NCBI GenBank assembly: GCA_019695035.1
Contig: JAIBAU010000004.1
Location: 1 to 64,000 of the forward strand
Reading direction: 5' to 3'
Source of the DNA: Caulobacteraceae bacterium
Lineage (GTDB): Bacteria > Pseudomonadota > Alphaproteobacteria > Caulobacterales > Caulobacteraceae
DNA length: 64,000 nt
Shown: positions 17,546-25,832 of the stretch, piece by piece
How the letters are laid out: each line of letters opens with the position of its first letter
Position numbering within the stretch: position 1 is the stretch's first letter
Made by a program: the position numbers and the translations under genes
Notes under the pieces: model-generated
Seen by the model: only the letters and a program-made list of their open reading frames with translations
What the model was told of the DNA's origin: nothing
The model's database searches: none

Positions 17546-18442
17546 ATGTCGTTCGTTCCATTCGACGATCGTGACGGTTGGATCTGGCAAGACGGTGAAT
17601 TTGTGCCCTGGCGGGACGCCAAGACGCACGTTTTGACCCACGCCCTTCACTACGGCACCTCGGTCTTCGAAGGCGAGCGCATGTACGCCGGCGAGATCTT
17701 CAAGCTGACCGAGCACTCCGAGCGGCTGCACCGTTCCGCCAACCTCCTCGACTTCGAAATTCCCTTCAGCGTGGCCGAGATCGATCAGGCCTGCAAGGAG
17801 ACCTGCGCCAAGGCGGGGCTCGACGATTGCTATATCCGGCCGGTGGCGTTCCGCGGACCCGAGCAGGTTTCGGTCTCGGCCTTCAAGACCCGCACCCATG
17901 TGGCGATCGCGGTCTGGGAATGGCCCAGCTACTTCGACCCCGAGACCAAGGCCAGGGGCATCAAGCTGGAGTGGGCCAAGTGGCGCCGCCCCGATCCGCT
18001 CACCGCGCCGTCGACCTCGAAGGCCGCCGGCCTCTACATGATCTGCACCATGGCCAAGATGGCCGCGGAGCGGAACGGCTTCTCCGACGCCATGATGCTG
18101 GACTGGCGGGGCTACGTGGCCGAGGCCACCGGGGCCAACGTCTTCTTCGTGCGCGATGGCGAACTCCACACCCCGCCGGTGGACGCCATCCTGGACGGAA
18201 TCACCCGTCGCACGGTGATCCAGCTGGCCGAGGCCAAGGGCATCAAGGTCAACGTCCGCCTGTTCAAGCCCGAGGAGTTGGCCACCTTCTCCGAGTGTTT
18301 CGTCACCGGAACGGCCGCTGAGGTGACCCCGGTCAGCCAGATCGGCGAGTACGCCTTCAAGCCGGCGGCGCTGTCGCTGGGCCTGATGGAAGATTACGGC
18401 CGGCTGGTGCGCGGCCAGCTCTCGACCCCGGCAGCCGCCTGA
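17546..18442 (+). CDS. ilvE: Branched-chain amino acid aminotransferase
   Basis: A 298-residue fold-type IV PLP enzyme transferring the amino group between glutamate and Leu/Ile/Val. The PLP lysine is in APSTSKAAGLYMICTMAK. The family signature EATGANVFFVRDGELHTPPVDAILDGITRRTVI and the N-terminal HALHYGTSVFEGER are present. Length fits the class. The gene is monocistronic and is followed by a long perfect stem shared with the convergent DUF4349 gene. Confidence 0.95.
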   Translation: MSFVPFDDRDGWIWQDGEFVPWRDAKTHVLTHALHYGTSVFEGERMYAGEIFKLTEHSERLHRSANLLDFEIPFSVAEIDQACKETCAKAGLDDCYIRPVAFRGPEQVSVSAFKTRTHVAIAVWEWPSYFDPETKARGIKLEWAKWRRPDPLTAPSTSKAAGLYMICTMAKMAAERNGFSDAMMLDWRGYVAEATGANVFFVRDGELHTPPVDAILDGITRRTVIQLAEAKGIKVNVRLFKPEELATFSECFVTGTAAEVTPVSQIGEYAFKPAALSLGLMEDYGRLVRGQLSTPAAA

Positions 18443-18459
18443 GCCGGATGGCCTGATCG

Positions 18460-18487
18460 CGCCGCGGACCCTTGCGGGTCCGCGGCG
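18460..18487. terminator. Long perfect stem between ilvE and the convergent lipoprotein gene
   Basis: Arms CGCCGCGGACCC and GGGTCCGCGGCG (12 bp, no mismatch) enclose a TTGC loop between two convergent genes. There is no U run on either strand, so it is a stem-only terminator or transcript-stabilising hairpin. Confidence 0.6.
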
Positions 18488-18498
18488 GATCCAGGCGC

Positions 18499-19365
18499 TC
18501 ATTCCGCCGCCGGAGCCGGTCGGCGGCGACGCGAGGCGACCAGCCAGACCACAGGCCCGAACACGATCACGAAGGGCAGGGCGACCGCCGCAAACCAGGC
18601 CAGGCCGGCCAAGACCCCCATGAAGGTCCTTACGAACGCGCCCGAGGCGCCGCGGAACGGCTTGAAGGCGCTCTCCGGCGCGAGCGGTGCGATGGAGCGG
18701 TATTCGACGGTGATGCGGCTGGCCTCGACCCGGGTGTTGAGCTGGTTAAGCGATGATCGGGCCGCATCGATCTGCTCCTGCACCCGCTCGAGATCGGCGG
18801 AGATCTGGCGCACGTCGTCGAGGCGGCCGGGTCGTTTCAGCATCTCCCGCAGGCGATCGCGGACGGCGATCTTGGACTTCAGCGCAGCGTCCGTGTCGCT
18901 GATGGTCCGGGTCAGATCCTCCGAGTCCGTCCCCGCGGTCGTCAATTCTCCCCCGGCCTCATGGGCGTCGGTGTCGAGGGTGGGGCGGAACATCCGCACC
19001 CAGGCCTGCGTGGCGCGAAGCTCCAGGCGGCCCCGGGCTTCGTCACGGCCTTCCGACGTGAGGTCGGAACCCAGCACCTGGCACTGGGCGGGGCCGCTGT
19101 CGATGCAGAGCTGCTCGTGGCGACGCATCATCTCCGGGATCGAGCGCGCAGGGGCCTCGAGGCTGAAGCCGTAGGTGTAGGCGAGGGAAGGCAAGTCCAG
19201 CGACAGGCTCGCAGGCGCGGCCTGCCGCCCCGGTTCCGCAGCGGTGGTCGAGGCGTCGTCGTCGCTCGCTGCTTCGGCTGGCCCGGAGGGGGGCGGGGCG
19301 TCGTGCTTCTGGCAGGCGCCGGCCGCGGCGGCGACCAGAGCGAGCGCGATCAGGGTCCGTTTCAT
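18499..19365 (-). CDS. DUF4349 lipoprotein (downstream paralogue)
   Basis: A 288-residue predicted lipoprotein: signal peptide with lipobox AGAC (Cys18), a variable acidic linker, then the DUF4349 core (about residues 55-235). The core carries LAYTYGFSLEAPARSIPEMM, a coiled coil around RLREMLKRPGRLDDVRQISADLERVQEQIDAARSSLNQL and the SRITVEYRSI strand. A C-terminal membrane helix (FAAVALPFVIVFGPVVWLV) and a basic tail follow. Function is unknown. It is the paralogue of the gene immediately upstream and lies 101 bases behind it, separated by a hairpin that includes its Shine-Dalgarno. Confidence 0.85.
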   Translation of the reverse strand: MKRTLIALALVAAAAGACQKHDAPPPSGPAEAASDDDASTTAAEPGRQAAPASLSLDLPSLAYTYGFSLEAPARSIPEMMRRHEQLCIDSGPAQCQVLGSDLTSEGRDEARGRLELRATQAWVRMFRPTLDTDAHEAGGELTTAGTDSEDLTRTISDTDAALKSKIAVRDRLREMLKRPGRLDDVRQISADLERVQEQIDAARSSLNQLNTRVEASRITVEYRSIAPLAPESAFKPFRGASGAFVRTFMGVLAGLAWFAAVALPFVIVFGPVVWLVASRRRRPAPAAE

Positions 19366-19374
19366 GGTGCGTGT

Positions 19375-19397
19375 CCTTCCCCAGGGCCCGGGGAAGG
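19375..19397. promoter_or_regulatory. Intergenic hairpin burying the ribosome site of the second DUF4349 gene
   Basis: On the minus strand, arms CCTTCCCC and GGGGAAGG enclose a 7-base loop. The 3-prime arm plus the next A (GGGGAAGGA) is the only Shine-Dalgarno-like sequence, 8 bases before ATG 19365. The stem can therefore work as an RBS-sequestering switch or as a partial terminator between the paralogues. Confidence 0.5.
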
Positions 19398-19466
19398 AAG
19401 CTGGTCGGCGATTGCGGCGAGATCACGGGGCTGTGATCGATGTGTGATCGAGCGTGAATGCAGGTC

Positions 19467-20396
19467 CTATGCAGCGGGGCCCGGCGGGGGAGCCTGGGCG
19501 GCGACGCGGGCCGCCTTCCGCTTCCGCAGCCAGCGGGCCAGCAGCCAGACAAGGGGGCCGAACACCACTGCAAAGGGGAACAGGGCGGCGAGGATGTAGA
19601 TGATTGCGGCGAAGCCGCCGGCGACGGTTTTCGAAACGTCGTGCAGGGCCTTGTCCAGCGGGCGCATGGCGCTGTCCGGAGCCAGGGCGCCGGGGGAGTA
19701 GTAGTTCACTGTCAGCTTCGACGTGGCGATACGGGTGCGCATCACCGCCAGTTCGGATTGTGTGGCGTCGATCTCGCCCTGGACCCGCGCCAGCTCACGC
19801 TCCGTCTCCAGGAGGTCGGACAGGCTGCCGTTGCGGGTCGCCAGCAGCTGCTCGAGCCGCGAGCGAAGGGTGGTCTTGGCGCGCAGGGCGGCCTCGGTGT
19901 CCACGATGGCCCGGGTCAGGTCCTCGGCCTGGACGCTGGTGTTGGCCAGCTTGCCGCCGGCCGCGCCCACGTCCTTCTGGATCCTCGCGCGGAACGCCTT
20001 CAGCCAGGCGGGCTGCGCGCGGATGACCAGGCTCGCGTGGGTGGCCCCATCCGGTCCGTCCGAAGCGGTGTTGGCGCCGATCACCTGACAGACCGCGGGG
20101 CCGGCGTCGGCGCAGGCCTTCTCGTGACTGTCGACGAGTCCGGCCAGACGGTTCAGGGGCGCTTCCACCCCCATGGAATAGTCGTAGGCCAGCATCGGCA
20201 CGGAGACGGCCGGCTGGGCGGGCGCGGAGGCGTCGCTCGGCGCCGCGCTCGACGGAGGGGCAGCGTCACGCGCCGGAGCCATCGCCGTCTCGGCGGCGGG
20301 CGCCGGCGCGCCGGCGGTCGCTTCGCTGGAAGGAGCCGCGTTGCTGCAGGCGCCCAGCAGACTGACCGCGGCCAGGGTGATGAGGAAACGCTGCAT
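19467..20396 (-). CDS. DUF4349 lipoprotein (upstream paralogue)
   Basis: A 309-residue predicted lipoprotein with lipobox LGAC (Cys17), an Ala/Pro/Ser-rich linker to about residue 65 and the DUF4349 core (MLAYDYSMGVEAPLNRLAGL, RSRLEQLLATRNGSLSDLLETERELARVQGEIDATQSEL, KLTVNYYSPG). A C-terminal membrane helix (FAAIIYILAALFPFAVVFGPLVWLL) and a basic tail KRKAAR complete it. The two paralogues share the coiled-coil and membrane-anchor layout, which would link a lipidated N-terminus to an inner-membrane helix. Function is unknown. Confidence 0.85.
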   Translation of the reverse strand: MQRFLITLAAVSLLGACSNAAPSSEATAGAPAPAAETAMAPARDAAPPSSAAPSDASAPAQPAVSVPMLAYDYSMGVEAPLNRLAGLVDSHEKACADAGPAVCQVIGANTASDGPDGATHASLVIRAQPAWLKAFRARIQKDVGAAGGKLANTSVQAEDLTRAIVDTEAALRAKTTLRSRLEQLLATRNGSLSDLLETERELARVQGEIDATQSELAVMRTRIATSKLTVNYYSPGALAPDSAMRPLDKALHDVSKTVAGGFAAIIYILAALFPFAVVFGPLVWLLARWLRKRKAARVAAQAPPPGPAA

Positions 20397-20446
20397 GTCC
20401 GGCCTCCTGCCTGAACGGCCGAGCTTAGCGGTCGCCGCCGCCGTGG

Positions 20447-21466
20447 CTAGTCCGTCTCGCCGAAGGTGTCCCGGAACAGACTGCGCAGCTTGCCCGACTG
20501 GGCCATGTTGAACAGCGCGCCGTGGCCCGCCAGCCCGGACAGTGGGTGCAGGCGCACGTTGCGAACGCCCTCCAGGAAGGCCGCATGATAACGATCCTCG
20601 GGCATCTCCTCGCCATAGTAGAGATGCACCTCGGTGTCGCCCTCGGCTTCCTCCAGGCGAGTGCGGAAATCGCGCAGAGGCACCGGCACATTGGTCTTGA
20701 GCCGCTGGTTGAACACGGCGGTGCGCCGGTCGATCTGGTCGGTCGAATCCAGAAGGGCCACCGGCGCCGAGAAGCCCAGCACGGCCCGGGCGCCGAGCTC
20801 GAGCCCGTAGGACACTGCGCCGATGCCCCCCGCCGAATTGCCCAGGGTGAAGACCTGCTCGGCTCCGACATCGTCCAGTATCCGCCTGAGGCCGGCGATG
20901 CTCTCGTCGTAGTCGCCCAGCGACGACACCCCCTTGAAGAAGCCGAAGCGACGCTGGTCGCGCAGGAAGATCGAGGTCAGGTCCAGTTCGGCCAGGTAGC
21001 GGTCGAAGAGCGGCAGCGGCATGACCATGCGGTCGGCCAGACCGGTGAAGACGATGACGGCGGTTTTGCGTCCGCCCCGGCCGACGATGACGTCCGGCGT
21101 GCCATCGTCCTCGATGACCGGACGCTTCAGTTGGGCGTCCGTGGGCACGTCGTCGCCCAACGCCTTCATCTGGGTCTCTTCCGTCAGCGTGAGCTCGGGA
21201 AGCAGCTGGCGGTAGAGCTCGCTGTTCAGGAGCTTGGGCCAGCGCCGCAGAGTCTGACGCAGGGCGCCGGTGGCCTCACCCATCCGGCCGGACTTGCGCA
21301 GCACGCGGATGGCTTCGAGAGGCCAGCGCGGATTGGCGGAGTCGACCTGAGCCAGAGCCCGGAAGAAGCCCAGCGCCCGATCCATGTCTCCGGCGTCCTC
21401 GGCCTGGCGCGCGGTCTGCTCCAGCTGCGCCTGGGCGCCCTGGACCTCTGTATCGATGGCGCTCAT
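20447..21466 (-). CDS. TPR-like plus alpha/beta-hydrolase protein, paralogue 2
   Basis: A 339-residue cytosolic-looking protein with no signal peptide. Residues 14-80 form TPR-like helices (AEDAGDMDRALGFFRALAQVDSANPRW). Residues 120-330 look like an alpha/beta hydrolase, with the nucleophile elbow GNSAGG (Ser211 by my count), an Asp-rich strand and a late His in GLAGHGALF. ATG 21466 overlaps the stop of the upstream paralogue (ATGA at 21463-21466). The enzyme class and substrate are unknown; the pattern is of an esterase or an acyl/glycan hydrolase. Sequences upstream of 21466 in this frame belong to the paralogue. Confidence 0.78.
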   Translation of the reverse strand: MSAIDTEVQGAQAQLEQTARQAEDAGDMDRALGFFRALAQVDSANPRWPLEAIRVLRKSGRMGEATGALRQTLRRWPKLLNSELYRQLLPELTLTEETQMKALGDDVPTDAQLKRPVIEDDGTPDVIVGRGGRKTAVIVFTGLADRMVMPLPLFDRYLAELDLTSIFLRDQRRFGFFKGVSSLGDYDESIAGLRRILDDVGAEQVFTLGNSAGGIGAVSYGLELGARAVLGFSAPVALLDSTDQIDRRTAVFNQRLKTNVPVPLRDFRTRLEEAEGDTEVHLYYGEEMPEDRYHAAFLEGVRNVRLHPLSGLAGHGALFNMAQSGKLRSLFRDTFGETD

Positions 21467-22494
21467 GCGTCGGCCTTGGCGAAGGTCTCGGCGAACAGGC
21501 GGCGAAGCCCGCGGTTCTCGGCGATGCGGAACAGAGCGCCGTGGCCCGCCAGCCCCTCGATCGGGTGCAGGGTCACGCACGGAACCTCCTCCATCGCCGA
21601 GGCGTGGAAGCGATCCTCCGGCATGTCCTTGCCGTAGTAGAGGTGGATGCGAGTGACGCCGCGGGACTTCAGGGCGCGCGCCCGCAGGTCGCGCCGCTCA
21701 GGCGGAACCCCGGGGCCCAGGATGCGCTCGGCGAACACCGCCGTGCGGCGGTCAAGGTCGGCCGCTTCCCGGGTCAGGGCGACAGGGGCCGAGAAGCCCA
21801 GGACGGTGCGCGCATGCAGGTCCAGTCCGTAGCTCACCGCAGCCATGCCGCCGGCCGAATTGCCGATGGTGTGGACCGCCATGGCGCCCAGGTCGACCAG
21901 CAGCTCCTTCAGCCGCACGATGGTCCCGTCGTAGTCGTCGGCCAGGGAGGCGACGCCGTTGAAGTAGCCGATGCGCTTGGTGTCGCGCAGGTAGACCGCC
22001 GACAGATCCAGTTCCGCCAGATAGCGGTCGAACAGGGGCAAGGGCATGGTCATGCGGTCGGCCAGACCGGTGAAGACCAGGACCGCTTCCTTGCGGCCGC
22101 CGCGCGCGACGATGCAGTCGCTTGAGCCGTCGTCTTCGATCACCGGACGCTTCAGGGCCGAGTCGTCCGGCATGTCTTCACGCAGGGCCGAGCGCAGTTG
22201 CGCCTCGCTGGGATTCAGCTCGGGGACCAGGCGCGTCAGGGCAGGATTGGAAGAGGCCCGCGGCCACTTGCGCAGGGCCGCGCTCAGGGCCTCGCGAGCC
22301 TCCTCATTGCGGTCTGACTTGCGCAGCACGCGGACCGCCTCGAAGGCCCAGCGCGGATTGCGCGGTTCGATCTCCCCGAGGCCCCGGTAGAATCCGAGCG
22401 CGCGGTCCATGTCGCCGGCGGACTCGGCGGTCTGGGCGACTTTCAGCAGTTGCTGGGTGCTCAACTGGTGCGACCCGGCGGTATCGGACGTCAT
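21463..22494 (-). CDS. TPR-like plus alpha/beta-hydrolase protein, paralogue 1
   Basis: A 343-residue protein with the same architecture as its downstream neighbour: TPR-like repeats (AESAGDMDRALGFYRGLGEIEPRNPRW, residues 23-49), a central VIEDDG.D.IV.RGGRK segment, then a hydrolase fold with GNSAGG at 211-216 (Ser213) and GLAGHGALF near the end. ATG 22494 has AGGGGAA immediately upstream. The two proteins are alignable over their full length, so this is a tandem duplication kept in one translationally coupled operon. Function is unknown. Confidence 0.78.
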   Translation of the reverse strand: MTSDTAGSHQLSTQQLLKVAQTAESAGDMDRALGFYRGLGEIEPRNPRWAFEAVRVLRKSDRNEEAREALSAALRKWPRASSNPALTRLVPELNPSEAQLRSALREDMPDDSALKRPVIEDDGSSDCIVARGGRKEAVLVFTGLADRMTMPLPLFDRYLAELDLSAVYLRDTKRIGYFNGVASLADDYDGTIVRLKELLVDLGAMAVHTIGNSAGGMAAVSYGLDLHARTVLGFSAPVALTREAADLDRRTAVFAERILGPGVPPERRDLRARALKSRGVTRIHLYYGKDMPEDRFHASAMEEVPCVTLHPIEGLAGHGALFRIAENRGLRRLFAETFAKADA

Positions 22495-22625
22495 GTTTCC
22501 CCTCAATCTTACTCGCGGTTACGGCGTCCCGCCGCGGCCACGGCCCACCTCTAGCTGTTTCCGGACGCTTGCGCACGCCCTCCGGACAGCGTTTGAAGGG
22601 GCAGGGGAAAAATCGGGGGTTTCGC

Positions 22626-23897
22626 ATGTACGGCTGGGAGAACGCCCAGAGCGGATTCGGCATCGTGTTCGTGATCGCCGTCTGCTGGGCCCTGTCCGAG
22701 GACAAGCGCCGCTTTCCGTGGCGCCTGACGATCGGCGCCGTCCTCGTCCAGGCGGGACTGGTCTGGCTGTTGTTCGGCTTCCCCGCCTCGCAGTCTGTGC
22801 TCGACGCCATCAATGCAGGCGTCGACGGTCTGTCCTCCGCAACTCACAAGGGGGCGCAGTTCGTTTTCGGCTACCTGGCGGGGGGGCCGCAGCCCTATGC
22901 TCTGCAGGACCAGGGCGCGCTGTTCGTGTTCGCCTTCGAGGTCCTGCCCCTGATTCTCGTGATCTCGGCGCTGTCGGCGCTGTTGTGGCACTGGAAGATC
23001 CTCAAGTGGATCACCCAGGCTTTCGGGTTCGTCTTCGAGAAGACCATGGGGCTTGGCGGCGCCTCGGCCCTCTCGGTGGCCGCCAACATCTTCCTCGGCA
23101 TGATCGAGAGCCAGATCGTCATCCGCGCCTACCTCGACCGGCTGACCCGGTCGGAGCTCTTCCTGCAGATGGTGGTGGGCCTGGCCACGGTCGCCGGCTC
23201 GACCATGGTCGCCTACGCCGCCATCCTGAAGGACACCCTGACCAACGCCGCCGGCCATGTGCTGGTGGCCTCGATCATCTCCGCGCCCGCCGGCGTCATG
23301 CTGGCCCGCATCATGGTCCCGGAGAGGGCGGGCGCGGGCAAGGCGTTCGACGAGGGCGAGGTCGACCTCCGTTACGACAGCTCCATCGACGCCATCGTGA
23401 AAGGCACGGCCGACGGCCTCTCGGTGGTTCTTAACATCTCGGCGGTGCTGATCGTCTTCGTGGCGCTGGTGGCCCTGGCGAACGTGATGATGGGTGGTCT
23501 CTGGTGGGAAGGCCCAATCACGGTCGAGCGCATCCTGGGCTACGTCTTCACGCCGGTGGCCTGGCTGATCGGCGTGCCGTGGAGCGAGGCGCAGACCGCC
23601 GGGCACCTGCTCGGGGTCAAGCTGGTGTTGACCGAGTTCGTGGCCTTCATCGAATTGGGCAAGGTCCCCGCGGCTGAGCTCTCCGAGCGCTCTCGCATGC
23701 TGTTGACCTACGCCCTCTGCGGCTTCGCGAACATCGCGTCGGTGGGAATCACGGTCACAGGGTTCTCGGTCCTGATGCCGAGTCGTCGCGCCGAGGTGAT
23801 CGGCATGGTGTGGAAATCGCTGGTCGCGGGGTTCCTCGCGACCTGCCTGACGGCCTCCATCGTAGGGCTGATGCCGCCTGCGCTGTTCGGCCAGTAG
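22626..23897 (+). CDS. Concentrative nucleoside transporter (NupC/CNT family)
   Basis: A 423-residue inner-membrane permease importing nucleosides with H+ or Na+. CNT landmarks are clear: QGALFVFAFEVLPLILVISALSALLWHW, GLGGASALSVAANIFLGMIESQI, GLATVAGSTMVAYA, ASIISAPAGVMLARIM and LVLTEFVAFIELG with LTYALCGFANIASVGI. The start ATG 22626 is preceded by a weak ribosome site, and there is no partner gene. It is divergent from the hydrolase pair. Specificity for purine or pyrimidine nucleosides cannot be read here. Confidence 0.95.
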   Translation: MYGWENAQSGFGIVFVIAVCWALSEDKRRFPWRLTIGAVLVQAGLVWLLFGFPASQSVLDAINAGVDGLSSATHKGAQFVFGYLAGGPQPYALQDQGALFVFAFEVLPLILVISALSALLWHWKILKWITQAFGFVFEKTMGLGGASALSVAANIFLGMIESQIVIRAYLDRLTRSELFLQMVVGLATVAGSTMVAYAAILKDTLTNAAGHVLVASIISAPAGVMLARIMVPERAGAGKAFDEGEVDLRYDSSIDAIVKGTADGLSVVLNISAVLIVFVALVALANVMMGGLWWEGPITVERILGYVFTPVAWLIGVPWSEAQTAGHLLGVKLVLTEFVAFIELGKVPAAELSERSRMLLTYALCGFANIASVGITVTGFSVLMPSRRAEVIGMVWKSLVAGFLATCLTASIVGLMPPALFGQ

Positions 23898-23924
23898 CCG
23901 GCGACAGGCGGTGCGACGGGTCGG

Positions 23925-24371
23925 TCAGTGAGGGTGTGACGGTTCGCCGGGCGTCCGCACGCTCGCCTGCACCGTGACGGGGGGGGCGTTGCGGAACTTG
24001 AGAGTCAGGGCCGCCCGGTCGCCGACCGACAGCGGACGGACCAGCCCCACGAGCATCAGGTGGTCGCCGCCCGGCTGCAGCTGCACCGACTCGCCAGCCG
24101 GCAGCGGCAGGCCCTCGGGCAGCGGAGCCATGCGCATGACGCCGCCCTCCATCGACATGCTGTGAATCTGGGCATCCGTGGCCGCCGGGGTCTCGACCGC
24201 GAGGAGCTGGTCCGCCCCGGAGGCCTTGAGCGTGACGTAGCAGGCCCCCGTGGTCGACTGGCCGAGCGTCGGCCGGCACCAGGCGTCAGAGACGGCGACG
24301 GCCGCGGGCCGGCCCCCCGGCGCACAGGCGGAGAGCGCGGCCAAGAGAAGCGCGGCAGGAAGGGTTCGCAT
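23925..24371 (-). CDS. PCu(A)C copper chaperone lipoprotein
   Basis: A 148-residue periplasmic copper(I) chaperone that typically delivers Cu to the CuA/CuB sites of cytochrome oxidase. It has lipobox LSAC (Cys16). The metal motif H(M)x10Mx21HxM is recognisable: His70 and the following methionines in IHSMSMEGGVMRM, then His104-x-Met106 in GGDHLMLVGL. It stands without a SenC/Sco gene beside it. Its C-terminal PSHPH tail adds possible metal ligands. Confidence 0.92.
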   Translation of the reverse strand: MRTLPAALLLAALSACAPGGRPAAVAVSDAWCRPTLGQSTTGACYVTLKASGADQLLAVETPAATDAQIHSMSMEGGVMRMAPLPEGLPLPAGESVQLQPGGDHLMLVGLVRPLSVGDRAALTLKFRNAPPVTVQASVRTPGEPSHPH

Positions 24372-24418
24372 GGACAGCCCCTTACGGCGAGGTGTGGAAG
24401 GATCGGATGTGAGGCGGC

Positions 24419-24853
24419 TCAGCCTCTGGGCTTCATCCGTTTGATGATGCCGGAAAAGGTCAGCAGGGTCCGGCCCTCGTCGGTGATCTGGCCCCGAACG
24501 AAGATCAGGCTGCCCCCGGCGCGGACCACCTCGCCGGTGGCCTCGATGAGATCGCCGACGTAACCGCCGTCGACGAAGGTCGAGTCCAGCTGCACGGTGA
24601 CACCCCGTGACCCCTCCATTTCCTGGTAGGCGATCTGAAAGAGGGCGATGTCGGCGAAGGTCATCAGGCAGCCGCCGTGCATGCGGCCACCCATGTTCAT
24701 GTGCTTCTGTTCGGCGCGGAACGCGCCGCGGGTCCTGCCGTTCTCATCCTGCCTGAAGTAGAAGGGGCCGATCAGGGCGTCGAAGGTGTCGGTGGTGTCG
24801 AAGCGGCGCCAGCCGGCGAATTCCCCTTCGGTCTCGATGATGACTCCGGGCAT
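24419..24853 (-). CDS. PaaI-family hotdog thioesterase
   Basis: A 144-residue hotdog-fold acyl-CoA thioesterase. The characteristic MGGRMHGGCLMTFADIALF helix carries the catalytic-site HGG, and the C-terminal strands read VTVQLDSTFVDGGYVGDLIEATGEVVRAG. ATG 24853 follows GGAGGG. Substrate acyl group is unknown. It is divergent from the small DUF3253 gene with only 47 bases between starts. Confidence 0.88.
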   Translation of the reverse strand: MPGVIIETEGEFAGWRRFDTTDTFDALIGPFYFRQDENGRTRGAFRAEQKHMNMGGRMHGGCLMTFADIALFQIAYQEMEGSRGVTVQLDSTFVDGGYVGDLIEATGEVVRAGGSLIFVRGQITDEGRTLLTFSGIIKRMKPRG

Positions 24854-24900
24854 GGGCCCTCCGACTCGAAATCTCTGTTGCGGTGCAACATATAGCGGCC

Positions 24901-25140
24901 ATGACGCGAAACGTAGAAGAAGTGATCTTCGAACTCCTGGCCGCGGCGCCTGCAGGCAAGTCGGTCAGCCCCGAAGAGGTGGCGCGGGCCGCAGACCCTG
25001 AAGCCTGGCGACGCGTGTTGCCGCAGGTGCGCTCGACCTCCATCGGCCTCGCGAGGCAGGAACGCCTGGTGATCACCCGCCACGGCAAGCCGGCCGACCC
25101 GGACAGCTTCAAGGGAGTGTACCGGCTGAGGCTGCCGTGA
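24901..25140 (+). CDS. DUF3253 winged-helix-like small protein
   Basis: A 79-residue protein matching DUF3253 over its length: VEEVIFELLAAAPAGKSVSPEEVARAADPEAWRRVLPQVRSTSIGLARQERLVITRHGKPADPDSFKGVYRL. The layout is a winged helix with a basic C-terminal wing. ATG 24901 is used; a GTG 18 bases upstream is possible. Its stop overlaps the start of the uracil-DNA glycosylase-family gene (GTGA at 25137-25140), suggesting a shared role in DNA or nucleotide metabolism. Function is not established. Confidence 0.82.
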   Translation: MTRNVEEVIFELLAAAPAGKSVSPEEVARAADPEAWRRVLPQVRSTSIGLARQERLVITRHGKPADPDSFKGVYRLRLP

Positions 25141-25793
25141 AGGGGGCCGCCGACAGCCTCGAGACGCTGATCGGGGAAATCCGCGCCTGCCGCGCCTGCG
25201 CCGGCTCCATCCCCGAGCCGCGACCGGTGGTGTGGGTGAGTCCTGAAACCCGTATCCTCATCTGCGGGCAGGCGCCTGGGCGGCGAGTGCACGAGAGCGG
25301 CCGGCCTTTCACCGACGCCTCGGGCGACCGCCTCCGCAGCTGGATGGGGGTCGACTACGAGACCTTCTACGGCGACCGCCGGATCGGCGTGGCGGCCATG
25401 GCGTTCTGCTTCCCCGGCACCAACCCGAAGGGAGGCGACTTCCCCCCGCCGCCCCGTTGCGCGCAACTTTGGCGCAAGCGACTCATCGATACCTTGCCAG
25501 CGGTCGAGCTGACCCTGCTGGTGGGCGGATACGCCCAGAAGTGGGCCCTCGGAGAGGGCGTCCGCCCTTCCATGACCGAGACGGTCGCACATTGGCGTGA
25601 CTTCGCACCTGCGGGATATCTGCCCATGCCACACCCGTCGTGGCGCAACACCGCCTGGCTGAAGCGCAATCCCTGGTTCGAGATCGAGGTGATTCCGTAC
25701 CTGCGAAGGCGCGTGGCCGACCTGCTTGGACGGCCTCACCTTGACAGTGATCACCAAAAATCCGGCCTTGCGAGCGCCCAATTCCCGGCGTAA
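25137..25793 (+). CDS. Uracil-DNA glycosylase superfamily protein
   Basis: A 218-residue protein starting at GTG 25137. It has UDG-fold landmarks: CRAC near residues 18-21 as an iron-sulfur-type pair, motif A GQAPGRRVHESGRPFTD and motif B MPHPSWRN with the catalytic-region His. Further cysteines (AFCFPG, RCAQLW) could complete a 4Fe-4S site. Family members range from real glycosylases to proteins of unknown activity, so uracil excision is inferred. It is translationally coupled to the DUF3253 gene. Confidence 0.85.
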   Translation: MKGAADSLETLIGEIRACRACAGSIPEPRPVVWVSPETRILICGQAPGRRVHESGRPFTDASGDRLRSWMGVDYETFYGDRRIGVAAMAFCFPGTNPKGGDFPPPPRCAQLWRKRLIDTLPAVELTLLVGGYAQKWALGEGVRPSMTETVAHWRDFAPAGYLPMPHPSWRNTAWLKRNPWFEIEVIPYLRRRVADLLGRPHLDSDHQKSGLASAQFPA

Positions 25794-25832
25794 CCGCCCG
25801 GCCAATTGTTCCAACCAGGACGCAAATCCCGC

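Noticed and set aside
15400-17574. 724-codon plus-strand open frame across the two-component system
   Set aside because: It is antisense to complete histidine kinase and OmpR genes and has His/Gln/Arg-rich shadow composition.
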